Below are positions 35,473 through 49,906 of a stretch of DNA of 64,000 bases, piece by piece (the first letter of the stretch is position 1; every line of letters starts with the position of its first letter). This DNA comes from Puffinus mauretanicus. Lineage: Eukaryota > Chordata > Aves > Procellariiformes > Procellariidae. The stretch spans positions 3,736,501-3,800,500 of the forward strand of contig JAJKFH010002906.1 of the NCBI GenBank assembly GCA_023333565.1. The letters are read 5' to 3'. Under the pieces are notes generated by a model that did not search any database, had not been told where the DNA came from, and saw only the letters and a list, made by a program, of their open reading frames with translations. The position numbers and the translations under genes are program-made.

Positions 35473-38400
35473 CCTCCAAGGAAAAGTAAGCTGCACACTG
35501 GTTTTAGCGTACAATAAAAATTAGAATTATCATAACGAAAAGCAAGAGTAAACCCCCAGCCCTGGACTGTAACACAGTGACAGAACTGAGAAGAGTTTAA
35601 GGAAGAGATTTAAGTTTGTGGTGTTTGATTTTATTTCACTTGAATGAGATGGCATTGGTATGCATAACCATAGACACAACATATGTGGTGACAATTGCCT
35701 AATGAAAAGGGACCCATACAAATAAAGAACATTGTTATACACCTCATTCCATTAGTTCACCTCCACTAAAGTTCTCTGTATCTAGTTTTCCAGTGCTTCT
35801 ACAGCATCAAACAGCTGCTGCGTAGAACAACCAAGTGAAACTGCTACTGTCTCTCTCTCTCTCACAAGAAGGAAAACATAAAACTCCACAAAACAAACCA
35901 AGTCAAAACATTTTGAAAGGCACATGGGGCAAGAGCATTGGAGAGGAAGGTTCCAAGCTTTAGCATGGGATGGGCAATAGTTAATACTAGCCAGGTTTGA
36001 TTACGTTTTATCACAGAAAACCAACAGAAATAAACAAACAAAAAAAAATGGCCAAGCCCAACTCTTTCACTGTTAATTATAGAACTTTAGATTTTGCAAT
36101 TGCTTACTATCAATTAATTTTCTTCTTTTTCTCTTCCTCCTGATCCTACAGAGTAGATTTGTGGCACGCTTGACCTCTAGTTTTAAAAGTAAAGCTTTAA
36201 AAGAACCTATATAGTAAGAAGAAATAATAGGTGTTTTGCTTAGGACTTTCTTTAACCATATCTAAAATTAATTGTCTCTTATGTGGAATTCATGACAATG
36301 CTGAGTAGAAGTTTTCTGACACTTTTAAAGGTTTCCCTAAACAATTAATCAGCTTTCCAACTAACTGATTTACTTTGTAAACTTAATTATCCTTTGTATG
36401 AATTTTTGTAAATAATTTTGATCCTTTTTTTACAAAAGATGAAAATAAAAACATGCTGCATGTGAGCTACCATAAAATGCTCAGAACTGCACAATCAATG
36501 GATCAACACTTCTTTCTGCTGTTCTCTCTCTTTTCAATTATTCCATCAAAGCAGGACTCCTCTTTGCTCCTTCCTTTCTCACAGAAAAAAAAGTAACACT
36601 CACTGTAAAACTTTCTAACCATATTTAATATGTCAAGAGCTCATAGTGTACTGGGAGACCATCAGTGAACAAAACTGTGAAGATTTCAATATATTACAGC
36701 CTATTTCATTAAACCACAAAAAGACCATCTGTATAAGGGAAACTCTTCCTGCCTTTCAGGTAGTAGTTCTGTGTCGTATTGTCTTAAAATACATTAAATA
36801 AATGTTCATATATTTATATACAATTATCTGCTATGTACATTGACAACATATATATGTGAATATGAAATATACAACTAGGAAATTCTATTTCAACATTGTC
36901 TCTTATTCTAAAACTTGACTGAACTGTATTTGTTTAAAAAAAATAATAAAATTATTCCCTGAACTGAGATTGAAGTGAACAAACTTTAGATGAAAGTTAA
37001 GATCAGACTTCTCAACCATTGAACATGTTAACTACACTAGCTATTCAGTACTGTGCCAAAAACTATGTTTTGAGATTTTCAAGACTGATTAGGTTAATTT
37101 TGTTTTAACCAAGTTATGTTCTGAGATTTTAAATTCTTATCTCTTATGCATGCGCATACACATACAGTGGGTATGAGGATAACTCTTACACAGTATTTAC
37201 ATTATTCATTACTGCCAATAAAAATACAAAGTTTGCTGGCAATCTCTAAGTAAAAGATATATATATCATATACCATATATATGTTGTATATATTGCATGC
37301 CATATCTTCCTTCCCCTTCTCATTTCCTGCATTTGCTAAAGCACTTTTTATACTTGCATTCATACTCACAGTATCGACTAACTTTCCATTTCTGCTCCCT
37401 GGGCATCCTAGCAGTGACTGAATTAAATATGAAGCCCAAAAAGAAGAAGAAACAAATACTGAATGACCTTGAAGTGAAAACCACCTGCATTGTATGAGCT
37501 TTGGTGCTCTAGTCTTGAAAATCTGTGTCTTTTCACCTCACTCTTTTATGTCACATCAGAGGAAACGGATTTTGAGTATTGATTATCATACATTATAAGC
37601 TGCTCGTCTCACCATTAGCCTGTAATTTTGACTGCTACAGCTAGCAGACAGTGAAGAAAATCGAACAGGCACTTTTGTACTAGCAGCAGAAACTATAAAC
37701 ATGAAGTGAACTATCACCACCAAGGGCCAAATTAGTATATATGAGAAAATAGAATCAATTTAAAGGTAAATATATAAATATATACATGTAAAATAGGTCA
37801 TACACTGTGCTGTACAGCAAGATAGTGATAGAGTGTAGAGTGATATGCACCACCGGTCTTTATCTCTATACTTTATACTGTTGAAAATAAACCCCTAACA
37901 GTGCAAGTGTGTACAATAAACAGGAGCAGCCTAGAGGTTTTCCTAACTCTCTGGAGTTTTAAGGGTAAACAGTCAGAAGTGCGTTATGCACTTAGGGGAG
38001 AACATACACTAAAATAGAACTGCTAAATTATCAGCCATAGAAAGAAAAGGAAACAAGCTATCTGGGAACAACAGTCACCTAGATAGGAAATGTATACTGG
38101 ATAGAAATTTAAGATAGTGTAGAATGAAAGTTATGTTGGCAACATATAAAATGCAAGGCAAGGTATGTGTTTTGATGCAACATTAGATATATCTTACATA
38201 TTTTATTCAATATCACCAGAGGAGCTATATTTAACATCTGCCTCCTATGTCAAGCTTAAAGCAAAAGATACTTTTATTGTACTATCTCTAATTTCCTACA
38301 CTTTCCTCATAAATATTGTGAACAGAATTAAATATGGGTACTGATTTCACCCTAAATATATTGCACTATAAAGTTAATTAATTAATGCTTTAGATAGCTG

Positions 38401-38742
38401 GCTCCTTTCAATGACTAAAACTGAGATATCTTAGTTTGACTCACTAATTATATGACATTTGCATAATGATAACAAAGAAGAAACTCAATAATTTTTTTTT
38501 TAAATAGTCACTCAATGTAGCCAAACTGAGTTAATAAATACAATATTTTTTCTAATTTAATCAGACCCTAATTATTTAAATTATATATACACACACAAAG
38601 CAGAAAAGCAAATGAAAAGTAAACAATCCATGTACATAAAACATCAGCATACAAATATTTTCAATTAATATTTAATGTACTATTTTTATAAGATGAAGAA
38701 CATTATACTCTGTATCAAAGTACTGCATATAATGTAATAGTA
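35473..38742. other. PCDH17 intron, no gene seen
   Basis: AT-rich. A CT microsatellite lies at about 35849-35863 and a TATATA-rich tract at 37255-37295. Confidence 0.45.
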
Positions 38743-38898
38743 AATGTCTGGGCTTGTATAGAGGGGAAATCAGACTTTAAATATATGTATATGCACATAT
38801 ACGTATATGCTTTTTTATATATGTATATATGTATGTAAATATATGTATATACATATATATTTAAAATCTGATTTCTTCTATACACAAGCCTGGACATA
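38743..38898. repeat. Imperfect palindrome / hairpin with TATA-rich centre
   Basis: The left arm (38743-38795) reads ATGTCTGGGCTTGT...GAAATCAGACTTTAAATA. The right arm (about 38845-38898) is its reverse complement with few mismatches (TTTAAAATCTGATTTC... ...ACAAGCCTGGACATA). Arms of about 50 bp flank an alternating TA/TG core, so either strand could fold into a long hairpin. It could be a miniature inverted-repeat element or simply a palindrome. Confidence 0.75.
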
Positions 38899-40819
38899 TA
38901 TCTAGACCTAGACCTAGACTTATACAATCGTATTCCTCCCAAAAGCTGAAAATGATGTTATCAAATTGTATCTGAAGTTAAACAAGTCAGAGAGAGTTCG
39001 GATCATTACAATTTATAAGATATGACCTGGTAAATGGTCATTCAAGTGCATTCTTTTCTAAGAACTTTTTACTCACAAAATATAAACAACTGTAGCTTTG
39101 TATTACCATATGCTCATCAATGAAGGCTAAATAAGTATATGGCTAGATAAGTACATGAATAACATTGAATATTTTAAAATGTCAGTAGCTTTTGTTATTT
39201 TTTATTGTCCTAGGAGATGTTAGCTTATCTTTCCGGTATCTTTCTTACCCTTTTTTTCTCTTTCAACAAGTGACGCCTAGTTTTTACTACCGCATAAACA
39301 CACCTCCTTTTAATTAACATTTTTTTTTCTTCTTTTCTATAAACATGGAAGCTAAAAAATAATCATTAATTGTCAGGCATGGCTCACTGGCTGACTCAGT
39401 TGACTGGAATGGCTATCAACTAACAGCTCCAAATGAAAAATACACTGGAGGACCCATTCCAAAATGTATGTCGTCTTCTTTTTTGAAGCATGCAGTTTCA
39501 CACACTGCTGATACAATCTACCTTCACTCCTGAAATGCTCTATTTTTCATTGCATTACACAGTGAATAGTAATGCACATGTTTTCTGACCCTTGTTTCGC
39601 ATTACAAAGAAAAAGATCTGCCTTTGAATACGTGCATGGAGTTCACACTGACTTCCCTAGGAGATGATAGATTCGTTTCACCCTTGATATTGTGAATTTG
39701 TGTTCATTATTGAAAATATTTCCATTTAGAATTCACTCAATAAAGAAACAAGGTGTAAAATCCTCTGTAGCTTACATTTCTCTGGTCTAACCACAAACAC
39801 ACTATGTAAAAAAAACCACCAGTACTTGCTTTAAACTAATAAAATGAGGTATGTTTTATATATTTTAATACCTTGAATATATATGAAAGATCTGTATTTT
39901 CTGTACATATGTGCAAACAGATGGACAATAAATGGCATCTAATGTCTAATAGAGAATATAAATAACTCTGCCTTTCAGAATTTCAGTAACTCATGTAATA
40001 TGACCAGAAAACCTCCCAGAATTGATATGAAATGCTGTCTTACTTTTTTATTTGAGACAGGCAATTGCCTTTATTAAAGAACAGAAAAGACTATAAGTAG
40101 GTATTTATTATAGGAGAAAAATAATGAGCTGCTTTGAAATGTCCTAAACACCGGGGCTATATGACACTTCTGATGAGAAGCACTACTTCTGTGGTTGGAT
40201 TCCTGTTTAATTACAGTTGATTTTGACATAAATGAGCAGAGGTAAACAAATATTTCTATAAACATGCTTGCTGTTATTAAACAGAGCTGTCTCCAATCTG
40301 AGTATTTATATTGGCTTGTCTGTTTAAAGGCTCCTTTCAGTCAGGCAAAGCAACTATGTAGCTCAGATTAGCAAAATGATTGGCAGTAAAATAAGAACGG
40401 ACTGCCACTTTTTTAAACCTCTTGGATCTTGTGGTCTTTTCCTGATATTATAACTACAAACTTCTGAGGTCTATAATCTTTACACAGTTTCCCCATTGCT
40501 GATTGTTGGGTTTTTGTTTGGGCTTTTTTGTTTGTTTGCTTGTTTTCTGGACACAGGATAAAGAGAATATATTTTTTATATTGACATGGCAAAAACACTT
40601 CAAAAGCAGTAAAAAGATGCTGGACCTATGGATTTAATTCAAGTTCGTATTTGTCCCAAACCATAAATATTAGAGGAATATTTCAGGATTACATGGAGCA
40701 CTATAGAACATTTAACATTTTTCTTATGGAAGTATGCTTCAAGTTCATGCTTATGATATAAATGCAATCACATATTTTTATTTAAAGACAGCGTAAGAGC
40801 AAGAAAATACTTCTGTTAC
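38899..40819. other. PCDH17 intron, no gene seen
   Basis: AT-rich intron sequence with no recognised element. Confidence 0.45.
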
Positions 40820-40894
40820 CTGAAAATTTTCCATCCTCACAGCGGGCTGGTCCACAGATCCCAACAATGGGTCTTTGGCCTCTGCCTTGCTGTT
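40820..40894 (-). CDS. Candidate 75-bp symmetric cassette exon of PCDH17
   Basis: On the minus strand a pyrimidine-containing acceptor (TTTGCCTCCAG) precedes 40894 and a good donor (TTCAG|GTAACA) follows 40820. Spliced in phase 1, it ends with one base that joins the two leading bases of the PCDH17 last exon to give Glu, and the whole 25-codon insert is open: QQGRGQRPIVG...CEDGKFS. It has the same phase at both ends, so skipping would leave PCDH17 in frame. The phase-0 reading is also fully open (NSKAEAKDPLLG...), so the frame is not settled by sequence alone. I do not recall this peptide in mammalian PCDH17; it may be avian-specific, regulated, or a false exon. Confidence 0.35.
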
Positions 40895-43800
40895 CTGGAG
40901 GCAAATCAGACCTGTGAGTCACAGACAGGGATAGGCTCTGCTTCCAAAATTCACAACAACGTCAAAACTTCCACAGCAGAAAAACAATTTCTCTCTGTGG
41001 CCCAGGCACAGCTCACGGCCCTTGAAATTTTTCACTATGCTTCTCAAAGGTAGAAACACAGCAGTTTATGGTTGGCAGTGAACTGAAAATGTCCAAGTAG
41101 TAAAAAGGGTGTCTCATTTCTTCCTATCAGAGGAGAAAGAGGAGAGGTTGAGAATGGACACCCAGTTTTGGTTTCTGACGTTTGCCTGTAAGTCAGACTG
41201 GCACCTACTCTAATTTGCAGTAAAAAGACCATATGACAGTCATGAAAAGATACTTTGGCCTCTTCCCCATCCCACCATAAAAAACCTCTTCCTAGCCCAG
41301 GGCTGCAGGGAGAAAATGTTCAAAGGCTAGCTATGCCAGCCCTACACTTAGCTGAGAAATTACAGGGAAATTTTAGTAATCTGACAAATTCATAGTTTTA
41401 AACAGTAAATCTTTGTTGTAGAGCCCAAAAGCTGTTTCCTGGAAAAGAAGAGAAACAAAACTGCAGTAATTAACAGAAGAGAACAGGCTTGTGGATCTGT
41501 TAGAAAGAACTTTTTTAATATAACGCATTTTCCTACTCTTGATCAAGGCAGTTCCACAGATTTTACAGTGGGATTGTTTCAGTACTGGCACCTAAAAATG
41601 CAATGACTCTTAAATCTGAAACCTAACTGAACCTGCGTAAATCTGCAGAATTTGCATGATATTCACATCCTTTGTTACTAACTTCATTGTAAGTTGTCAT
41701 AATTATGATATCAATAATTTCCATATCTAATTTGTAATATTTAGTAAATACTAACACTGTATATTGTACTGTGACAATGTTTAGGAATCCAGTCATTAAC
41801 CAAGTCCATTGTGAGGCATCCTATACAAATATCAATAGATTGTACAGTTAGAGACAAGAGGTAACAAGTGATTTTGCCTAACAAAAACAATGAATGGGAA
41901 GGAAAGACAACATTAATGAAAATATAATCATGCTGTTGACATTTCCTGAAAATACCAGTATAAAAGCTCCATAATTTAAAGAAGCTGTCCCCATCTGTCA
42001 CACCAGCAAGCCACCAACGATTAGCTATATATTACACCACTGAACCTTCCTCACTGGTTGCCAATTATCCCAGTATAAAAATCTTTAATTAGAAGGCACC
42101 AAGCTTTTTGCTTTGTAAGCTTATCTCAAATTTGGCTATGACAACACATTTGCAGACATTGATTGATGAGGGTGCCACTGAGGAGAGAGACATGACAGGC
42201 TTCTGAAGAAATCTGTTTCTATGTCCTTTTGATGGCTCTATTTATATCCTGACTATAGGTAGACTCTCTTGAATGGAAGTCTGTCAGGTTCTGTGTAGGA
42301 GCCTGATTTTGTCCCGAACAGAATCAATGCAGTAAAGCTTTTCAAATGCTATCAGTTTTCCTTTACGAAGTCTCACAAAAAATGACTAAAGGCTATATGG
42401 ATGCTGAACCATTCAAAATCTGGCCACTTTGGTGAAAGAGAGTAGTTCCCTCCACGTTCCTGCCAGCATGCCTGGATTTACATTCAAAATCTCCTTCACC
42501 AGACATAATGAGACCATGTCTGTTTTGTACTGATAGATGGAAAAGCCCACTGGGTATCATTCTCTGCTTCAAAAGATTGATGTCATGTACGGGTCATATA
42601 GTCTGGACTTCATGGGAGGTACAATGCATCTGACAGAAGAGGAGGAAGAACACTTTTCATGATGCTGCTCTCAGAAAAACCCTGAAGTTGTCCAGGTATC
42701 TTAAGGAACACTCACTTGGACATATACATACAGAAATATCTTCTTAGAAAAAAAGAAATTATTTAAGAATTTCATATAGAGTCTCCCCTATGCTATGATA
42801 AGTAACATACTCATTATTGTTTGATTAGATGGTGCCCTACACTATTGTTTAGCAAATTGCTGGTGTTGTGTTTTATTACCACCTTCGAAAGAGATTTGCA
42901 GAATGGGATTACCCTCATGCCAATTTATGAAGCACCCTCATTCTCTCAGGAATTTGAGTCTCAGAATGTTACTTAGCTTTCTGCCTGGATAGTGCTCCAA
43001 TTAGATCAATCAGAAAAAATAATTAAGGATGCCTTTTTCAAATCTGACTCTTTAAACATAACTAGTTTGGCAAAAAGGATTGTACATGTAAACACATTCC
43101 ATACCATGTTTTCAGGTTCTCCATGAACTGTAAATTAATTTCTGAAAGACACTTACTGAAGATGTCTTCAGAATATTCACATCTTCCTTTTCCCAGATCC
43201 TTCATCAAGAACCTTAAGTTCCAGATCACTTTCTTATATTTTAAGGATTGAGAAAATTATAGATATTAACAACATTAATACAGAAAATCTCTCCTGTTCG
43301 TTACTTTTATTTGCAGCAGCTGAGCTGCTCAACTGAGAGTTACCTTTTTACTTGTCATTTTTGCATTTGTTATAGCTTCAACTTTTGTATTGATGTCGGA
43401 GTAATGTGATGTGACAAAACATATCTTTAAGAAAAATTGGTAATTTGGGAACTATTTCCAAATATATTGTCATTATATGTTCATTGTTTTCACTAATAGC
43501 TTCACTTTTTAAGCCTGCTAACTGTTAGAAGCTATTTTTCTGGTCTCTAGCAACCCTCATCTGAGCCATGTTCTTACAAAAAGTGTATTTTAGTCCTGGA
43601 GATAGACTTAAAGGCTAGTTACAAACAGCACCGCCAAGTAAGATGCAGTCAGGGGAATTTCTCTTAGCTGTGCCCTCAGCTTACTTATCTCAACACTCTA
43701 CAAAGGAAATCCAACAGTGAAGCAACAAACACTGTTCTGGCAAAGCAAGTAAAAGATGCAGCTGCTACCTTTAAAGCTGCTGAAAGATTCAATGTCAGTC

Positions 43801-44200
43801 AGTGTCAACCTATTGACTTCCTTTAAGAAAATCTTTACTCTGTAGAGGTGATGAAGATACTACACCCCTAGAAATGGGGCAGACATGCCATGAAACCTAT
43901 TCTCGACATGGATCATGATCAACTTTCTTAGGGTATTTAAAGAGACCTTTTCATTTACTGGAACTTATCACTATAATATTTACTTTATTTAGAGTTTCAT
44001 GTATGCTTTCCACCACGACTTGATTTTAATGGGTCCCTCTCCTCCCAGCTTTTTTGTTCTATTGGAAAGAAAAGGCAAGAGACCTGTACAGTTATTATTG
44101 GCTTGAATTCTTAGTATCACAGATAACGGGAAACAGAGAAAACTGAGCCTCAATATCTACTGCATGGTTTTTCAATAACAGTCTCTGCGTTTCCTAATAA
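40895..44200. other. PCDH17 intron, no gene seen
   Basis: No recognised repeat or convincing exon in about 3.3 kb. Confidence 0.45.
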
Positions 44201-44546
44201 ATCATAGAATCACTAAGGTTGGAAAAGACCTCTAAGATCATCGAGTCCAACCATCAACTCAACACCACCATGCCCACTAAACCAGGTCCCTAAGCACCTC
44301 ATCTACACGTGTTTTAAATACTTCCAGGGATGGTGACTCAACCACTTCCCTGGGCAGCCTGTTCCAAGGCCTGACCACTCTTTCAGTAAAGAAATTTTTC
44401 CTAGTGTCCAATCTAAACCTCCGTTGGCGCAACTTGAGGCCGTTTCCTCTCATCCTGTCGCTAGTTACTTGGCAGAAGAGACCAACACCCACCTCGCTAC
44501 AACCTCCTTTCAGGTAGTTGTAGAGCGCAATAAGGTTTTCCCTGAG
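44201..44546 (-). mobile_element. CR1 LINE 3' end, minus strand
   Basis: The plus strand begins ATCATAGAATCACTAAGGTT, the reverse complement of a CR1 tail. The minus strand encodes CR1 ORF2 C-terminal sequence (44277-44492: [31 protein letters not shown]). It is the same subfamily as the copy at 54.5 kb and differs from the 6.4-kb type. Confidence 0.93.
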
Positions 44547-47500
44547 ATCTTAGCTTTGTTTTGTTTTTCTTTAAGGAAAAGAATTGCTTTAATTCCCAAG
44601 GAGGCAAAAATTGTGTGTGAAGCACTGTGAAGCACCATATCTGAAAGAAAAGCTCAGTCTGACCTTGAACAAATTCTGTAAGGAATTAAGGTAAGAAAAA
44701 ATTTTCTTATGGGAAAAAAAAATCAAACTCTTCTTTTTTTTTAAGTCTACCTCTTACAGCACATGCATGGTATGTATCCCACTTCTCAGGTATCTAAGAA
44801 ACAGTTTAGCAGAGCTCTAAACTTATTTGTAAGCTCTCAAGTGACTCTGCAGTTCCAGCTGAAGATGGATACAAGGCAACTAATTTGCTACCACCAAGGG
44901 AAAATATTATAACATAAAAACATTCCCTCCCTCAGCTTCAAAACTGTCGAGTGCCTAGGGAGCCTGACTATTTGTAGAGTTGATACTCTGCATATGCTTC
45001 CTCTGCAACTGTTACATGTATACATCTGGCATCTGTCTCTGTGTTAAACAGACTTAATTGTCCCTAGTATTACTATGTAAAAAAACTCTAACCTAGATGG
45101 TTAAAGTAAAAGAAATAAATGAAAGGATATATGTGATTTTTGTAGAATTATTTTTGCATTATTGGAAAGGTAAAGCAGAGAGCTCTGCACTATGGCTATC
45201 AGCAAAATATTTTAGCTCTGCCTTCTGAATAACTTTAAATAGAGATTTTGCTCTTAGCATTACATTTGGCACTTTGTACAGCCTCTTAATCAAACGGGGT
45301 TGTTTTAACTGGAATTCCTTTTTCCATTTATTGTCCTTTTTTTTATTATTTTTTTCCTTTCTTGATTGTGGTTCCTCCCTCTTTTATCCACATAAGACTT
45401 CAGAGCATTTAATAAATTACCAGACGTAGCTGGACCTATTCTGAAGATATGTAATTTTTTTTTTTAGTTGATATTAGGAGGACTCTACATGTTAGTACAT
45501 TATTCAGGTCACTGTTGCCAGCAAAGTCAAGACTCAGGCAAAGCACTTGATTTCAGATTTCAATGTATTTTTAAAAGATCAAAGAGCAAGGCAAATCTTC
45601 TTCTTTGGTTAGGCAGACCATGCAGAACAGTAATAGTCTAGAAGATGGGGGTAGCTGCATAGAACTAATACAAAATTAAAGGCCTTTTGAAGTTATTTTA
45701 ACCTTTGTGTCAATGTTCATCTCAAAACCCCATAGCAAAGTAAAAAAAAGAAAAAAATTATTCTAATTGGGAAAACACACAGAAACAAGTTCTTCCTGTA
45801 AAGTAAGGTAAAAAAATGCTGGTGATTTGACACATGACATCATTCATGATAGCAAAAATAAAATATGCTCAAGGTGCTTCTTTTACCGAGATTTATTTCT
45901 TTGAGCAAGACTATAAAGCATAGTCCTTCCTAAGGCAACTATACCTGCCTAAGTCTATTTAGGATTCAGGGAAAAAGTATTCCTACAGCTGAGGTCTTCT
46001 GAAGAGCCTGTTTTCCTCCTACCATGTGCACTAAATCCTAGTGAGCAGGAAGACAGGCCATAGTTTTTTTCACCCCTCCTGTTTAAGCTTTATTATCACG
46101 TAACAGGGAAGCAAACCAGAGAGAGCTTTCATCTAATCTGCTATTTAAAGGAGAGTTCTTGTCAATCAAGGGACTGAAAAAAAACCCCACAGGAAGTAGC
46201 CTCAAATGCTGAATATTAGTTTCATCAGATGCTTAACAACAGCTATAAGAGAGAAAATAATTTCATTCAAGAAACAGAGATAGCCACGTAATCTAATTTC
46301 TGACAATTAAAATTAGGCTAGAATTCTTATGCTGTCTCTAGAGGCAATGGAGAAAGATGGATTCAAAGAGCCATTCAGAATGTCGGTGATAGGCTCCAGA
46401 TCTAAAACACTTCCCAGATAGGCCTACCTATTTTCACTGAATGTGCATGGAGTTGATATCTTGAAGTTAGCTACCTCTGTGTTAGAGATATATACTCATT
46501 GGTCTGGCTTTTTCTGTTAGCTGTCTTAAGCTTTTCAACACTCAGAAAATTGTCTGTTTTGAGTCTAAGGGCCCAATATTCCCTAATTTAATGTAGATGG
46601 GATTTAGGTGTGTAACTCAACATAATGAGTCCCCTTTTCCAAGATATGCTCCTAATGCACATTGTCCTCCCATTGGTAGGAAAACTGTCCCCTTGAAAAC
46701 TAATAACTTAATGATTACATGCACATATAACTTCTGGGATTTCCACGGAATATTCACTCAGTATCTAGTCCAATCAAGATTCTTGGTATTTTTCCACTGA
46801 GCTATTTTCTTGCAAAAGTAAAGCAATTTTCCTTCTCCCCTAATACTGTGCTGCCATGCTTATACCAAGCTACTACCTCTTTTACACAATTGAAATTTGT
46901 GTCAAAAAGTGCTGCATTTTGAATGCCTGAAGGAACGCATTGGGATCTGCTGCTCTTCATTGAGGCAAATTGTAGCTGATCCACTCCCTTCTTGCAGCTG
47001 CAGCTCTGGCTCCAACTAAGTTCTTTTCAGAACTGTAGCAGGGAGTGGCTTTGCTGATGTATAGGTGCTGCCACCTTTACACAAGCAAGATGTTTGACAC
47101 GGTGTGAAGTGACCTTTTTTTTAATTTATGTTATTTTATTTTATGCTATTTTATTTTATTTCCAGAAATTTAACAAGAGAAATCCAGATCAGCTGATCAA
47201 CTATATTTTGTCTACAGAGCAAGTTGGCACCTTAGGTATGACCAGAACATCATCCTAGCTCCTGCTGGAATTTAGAGACAGAGGTAGATGAGAGCCAACA
47301 TCCTTCTTGCCAACTTTTCTGTCCAGCCATACCTTGCTTTTGCATCCCAGGCTCTGTTGGCTCACAGATCCAGCTGAATCCTAAACACAGCAGAGTACTG
47401 GATACCTTGCAAAGATGTTAAATTCCAATTTTCCCTTTCATCTACAGTTCAAACCTACAGATCTTCTGCAAACATTACCAAAGTATACATTTAGCTTTTG

Positions 47501-49900
47501 TTTAACTAGGAAAATAAAAGAAAGGGAGCTTCATGAATCATAGCCCATATTTATGTACCTGATTTTTCATGCTTACCTGCCTGTCCTGAGAGTACAGAAT
47601 TGCTAGCTTTGGATTTTGGAGTCAGACTTTAGCTTAACTGAGATGCCCAAAAGTAAATCTTAGTATGTCACTTCTCTTCTTTCCAAGGAAAAAATAAAAT
47701 TTATTGATATAGAGCAGCATACCTGGAATTCCCACCAGTCACTGATTCCATTCTCAGAAACAATTCTGATCTCAAAATTCTTATTGTAAAGGTTGAGTAG
47801 GACTGAGCTCTTCCATTCATTAAGTCTGTGGCTTTCAACATCAACCCAAATATTCCCTCTTTAAATAAATTCTCAGTTTAAATTTGGCATGTGTTTTTTG
47901 ATTCAACAATGTTGAATCGATATTTCTCAAAGAGTCAGACTGAGATAATAAACAACTGTCAACAACTTTGTTCATAAAACATCAGTCACAGTCCTCTGAA
48001 AAACTGACACACTTATTTAGCAGTTAATTTTTCTTTAAACATAATCAAGTGGAAAACCAATGATGGTAATCCTGTAGAGTGCATCTGCATTATCAAATGT
48101 TCCCATGATACATTACCACAGGTACATTTAGCCACTACAGCCTACTGGTCTACATGGTATACAAATAAATCCAACTGCAGTTTGATGCTACAAACTGCCT
48201 TCAACATTTTCATCCACAGTTCATTGCACCTGCATAACTTCAAGAAGTATTTCAGAGCCATAGTGGACAGAGTAGTGAGGCTAATATTCACAACATATAT
48301 TGGGATACAACATATATTGGGGTAGATATTTTCAGTTTTAGAGCATGCTTTTTTCAGTAGGAAAAAAGCTAAGGGCTATTAAAAAGAAAATAATCATAAT
48401 AAAAAAATCATATGAAAAAACTAACACAGGAAAATAAAGGACAATTCTTTAATAGGTTAACCACTCTGAATAAAAAGAAGTTATTATGTACATCTGGTTT
48501 TCAAGTCAAAAAACAAAAGAGAATATATATTAAATCTCAATGTTTATGTAAAATGTCTTCCCTAAAGCTTCCTAGAACTAATTAATTAGAAATTTTTTTT
48601 TCGCAATCTTTCTTTGAAAAAATCGTATCGAAAGTAATATATATTTATTTTGTTTACTGTGAGAATCTGTTTTACAAAACAATCAGCAAATGTTATCCTT
48701 GAATATAATTGCCTATTTAATTTTAAACAGGAAATCAAAGTGGAGTAAAAATACAGAATAAAGCATTTCACACAGAGAGGGATATGTATATTTCTGTCAC
48801 TTTTTATTTTCTACCTTTGGAGAGGAAAATACAGCATTTTCTATAAGCTTTCAGTGTCACAGTTAGCCTGCTCTAACTATGATGACAACATGCATCTTTG
48901 ATGACATGGATGAATACATCTAAAATTCAAGTCTTCCTTCTAGCAAAACTGTAATCCTGTACAGAAGGTCAATGGCAATCTGCCTATTAAGGCCAACTGT
49001 TTGTAAGTAGTGAGCAGCATTTTCTTGTTAGGATTTTTCTCTCTGCTTTGCTATCTGATTTCTGCAGGGACATGCATCTATTTACCACACTAAATCCTGT
49101 TGTTCATCTTTTGCTTCTAAAGTATTCTTTGTTCATTTCCTAGAGGTAGACAAACAGAGCTGGCATTATTGTTAGCATTCTCCAAAAACAGAGTCAATGC
49201 AGATCTAGCTAATCCCCTCCTACTTATTATTCAGCAATCAGTGTCTGCCAACAGGATTTGGGAATCCCAAAAGACAATGCTTAAAGGGAAGGGTTAAATT
49301 CAGCTTGTGTAATGACATTCTCTGTTCCTGGGATCATTCATCATATTCACAGAATCTGTTCCATGGAGGGACCTCAGGCTGCCAATTAAAATAAATTAAA
49401 CTAGATGGACAACCAGCTGCGTGAATGAGATCGTTGTCATGATCTGAAGTAACTTTATTAATGGTGAGAAGTTATGTTGGTACAGACAGTTCTTTTAATC
49501 TGCTCCAAAGACTCGCATATTCCTTGCAAAAAGTTGCATTTGGGAGGTATCACCTCTAGAGCTAAGCTCCCTGAGAAACGATCATATTAAGAGAAACCTG
49601 CTGGGGTACTTGATTTAACATTAAAGTGAATTTATCAACTACTCCCAACTTTTTGAGAGACTAATTGAATTATCAAAGGCTGCAATGGGGAACGTAAAGC
49701 CTTCTGAGAACAGATCTGCAATACAGATAAAATCCTTAACTCGTGCCATGTGATTATCTTAAAATGTAGTAATAGCCTGGGTGTTAAAACATACCCAAAT
49801 TTAAGATTTCTTTTGCCTGTCTAAAACCTCTCTCTATCCACCAAAAATTATGGGAAATGTCAAGTGTTTGGGACAGGAAAAATTACTTTAAAACATCTTA
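44547..49900. other. PCDH17 intron, no supportable gene
   Basis: AT-rich sequence with a TTTTA microsatellite at about 47120-47162. One weak exon-like segment at 46802-46984 (minus) is discussed under rejected items. Confidence 0.4.
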
Positions 49901-49906
49901 TTTATT
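49901..49906 (-). promoter_or_regulatory. Candidate polyadenylation signal of the nested gene
   Basis: Minus-strand AATAAA lies about 155 bp after the stop codon of the candidate terminal exon at 50061-50235. Spacing and strand fit, but such hexamers are common in AT-rich DNA. Confidence 0.35.

Noticed and set aside
38715..38942. 75-codon minus-strand frame rich in Tyr and Ile
   Set aside because: Product of TATA-rich palindromic sequence, not coding-like.
46802..46984. Minus-strand exon-like stretch (KGVDQLQFASMKSS...) with GTAGTA donor
   Set aside because: The nested-gene chain already ends at 50061, and nothing nearby splices to it in frame; kept only as a possibility.
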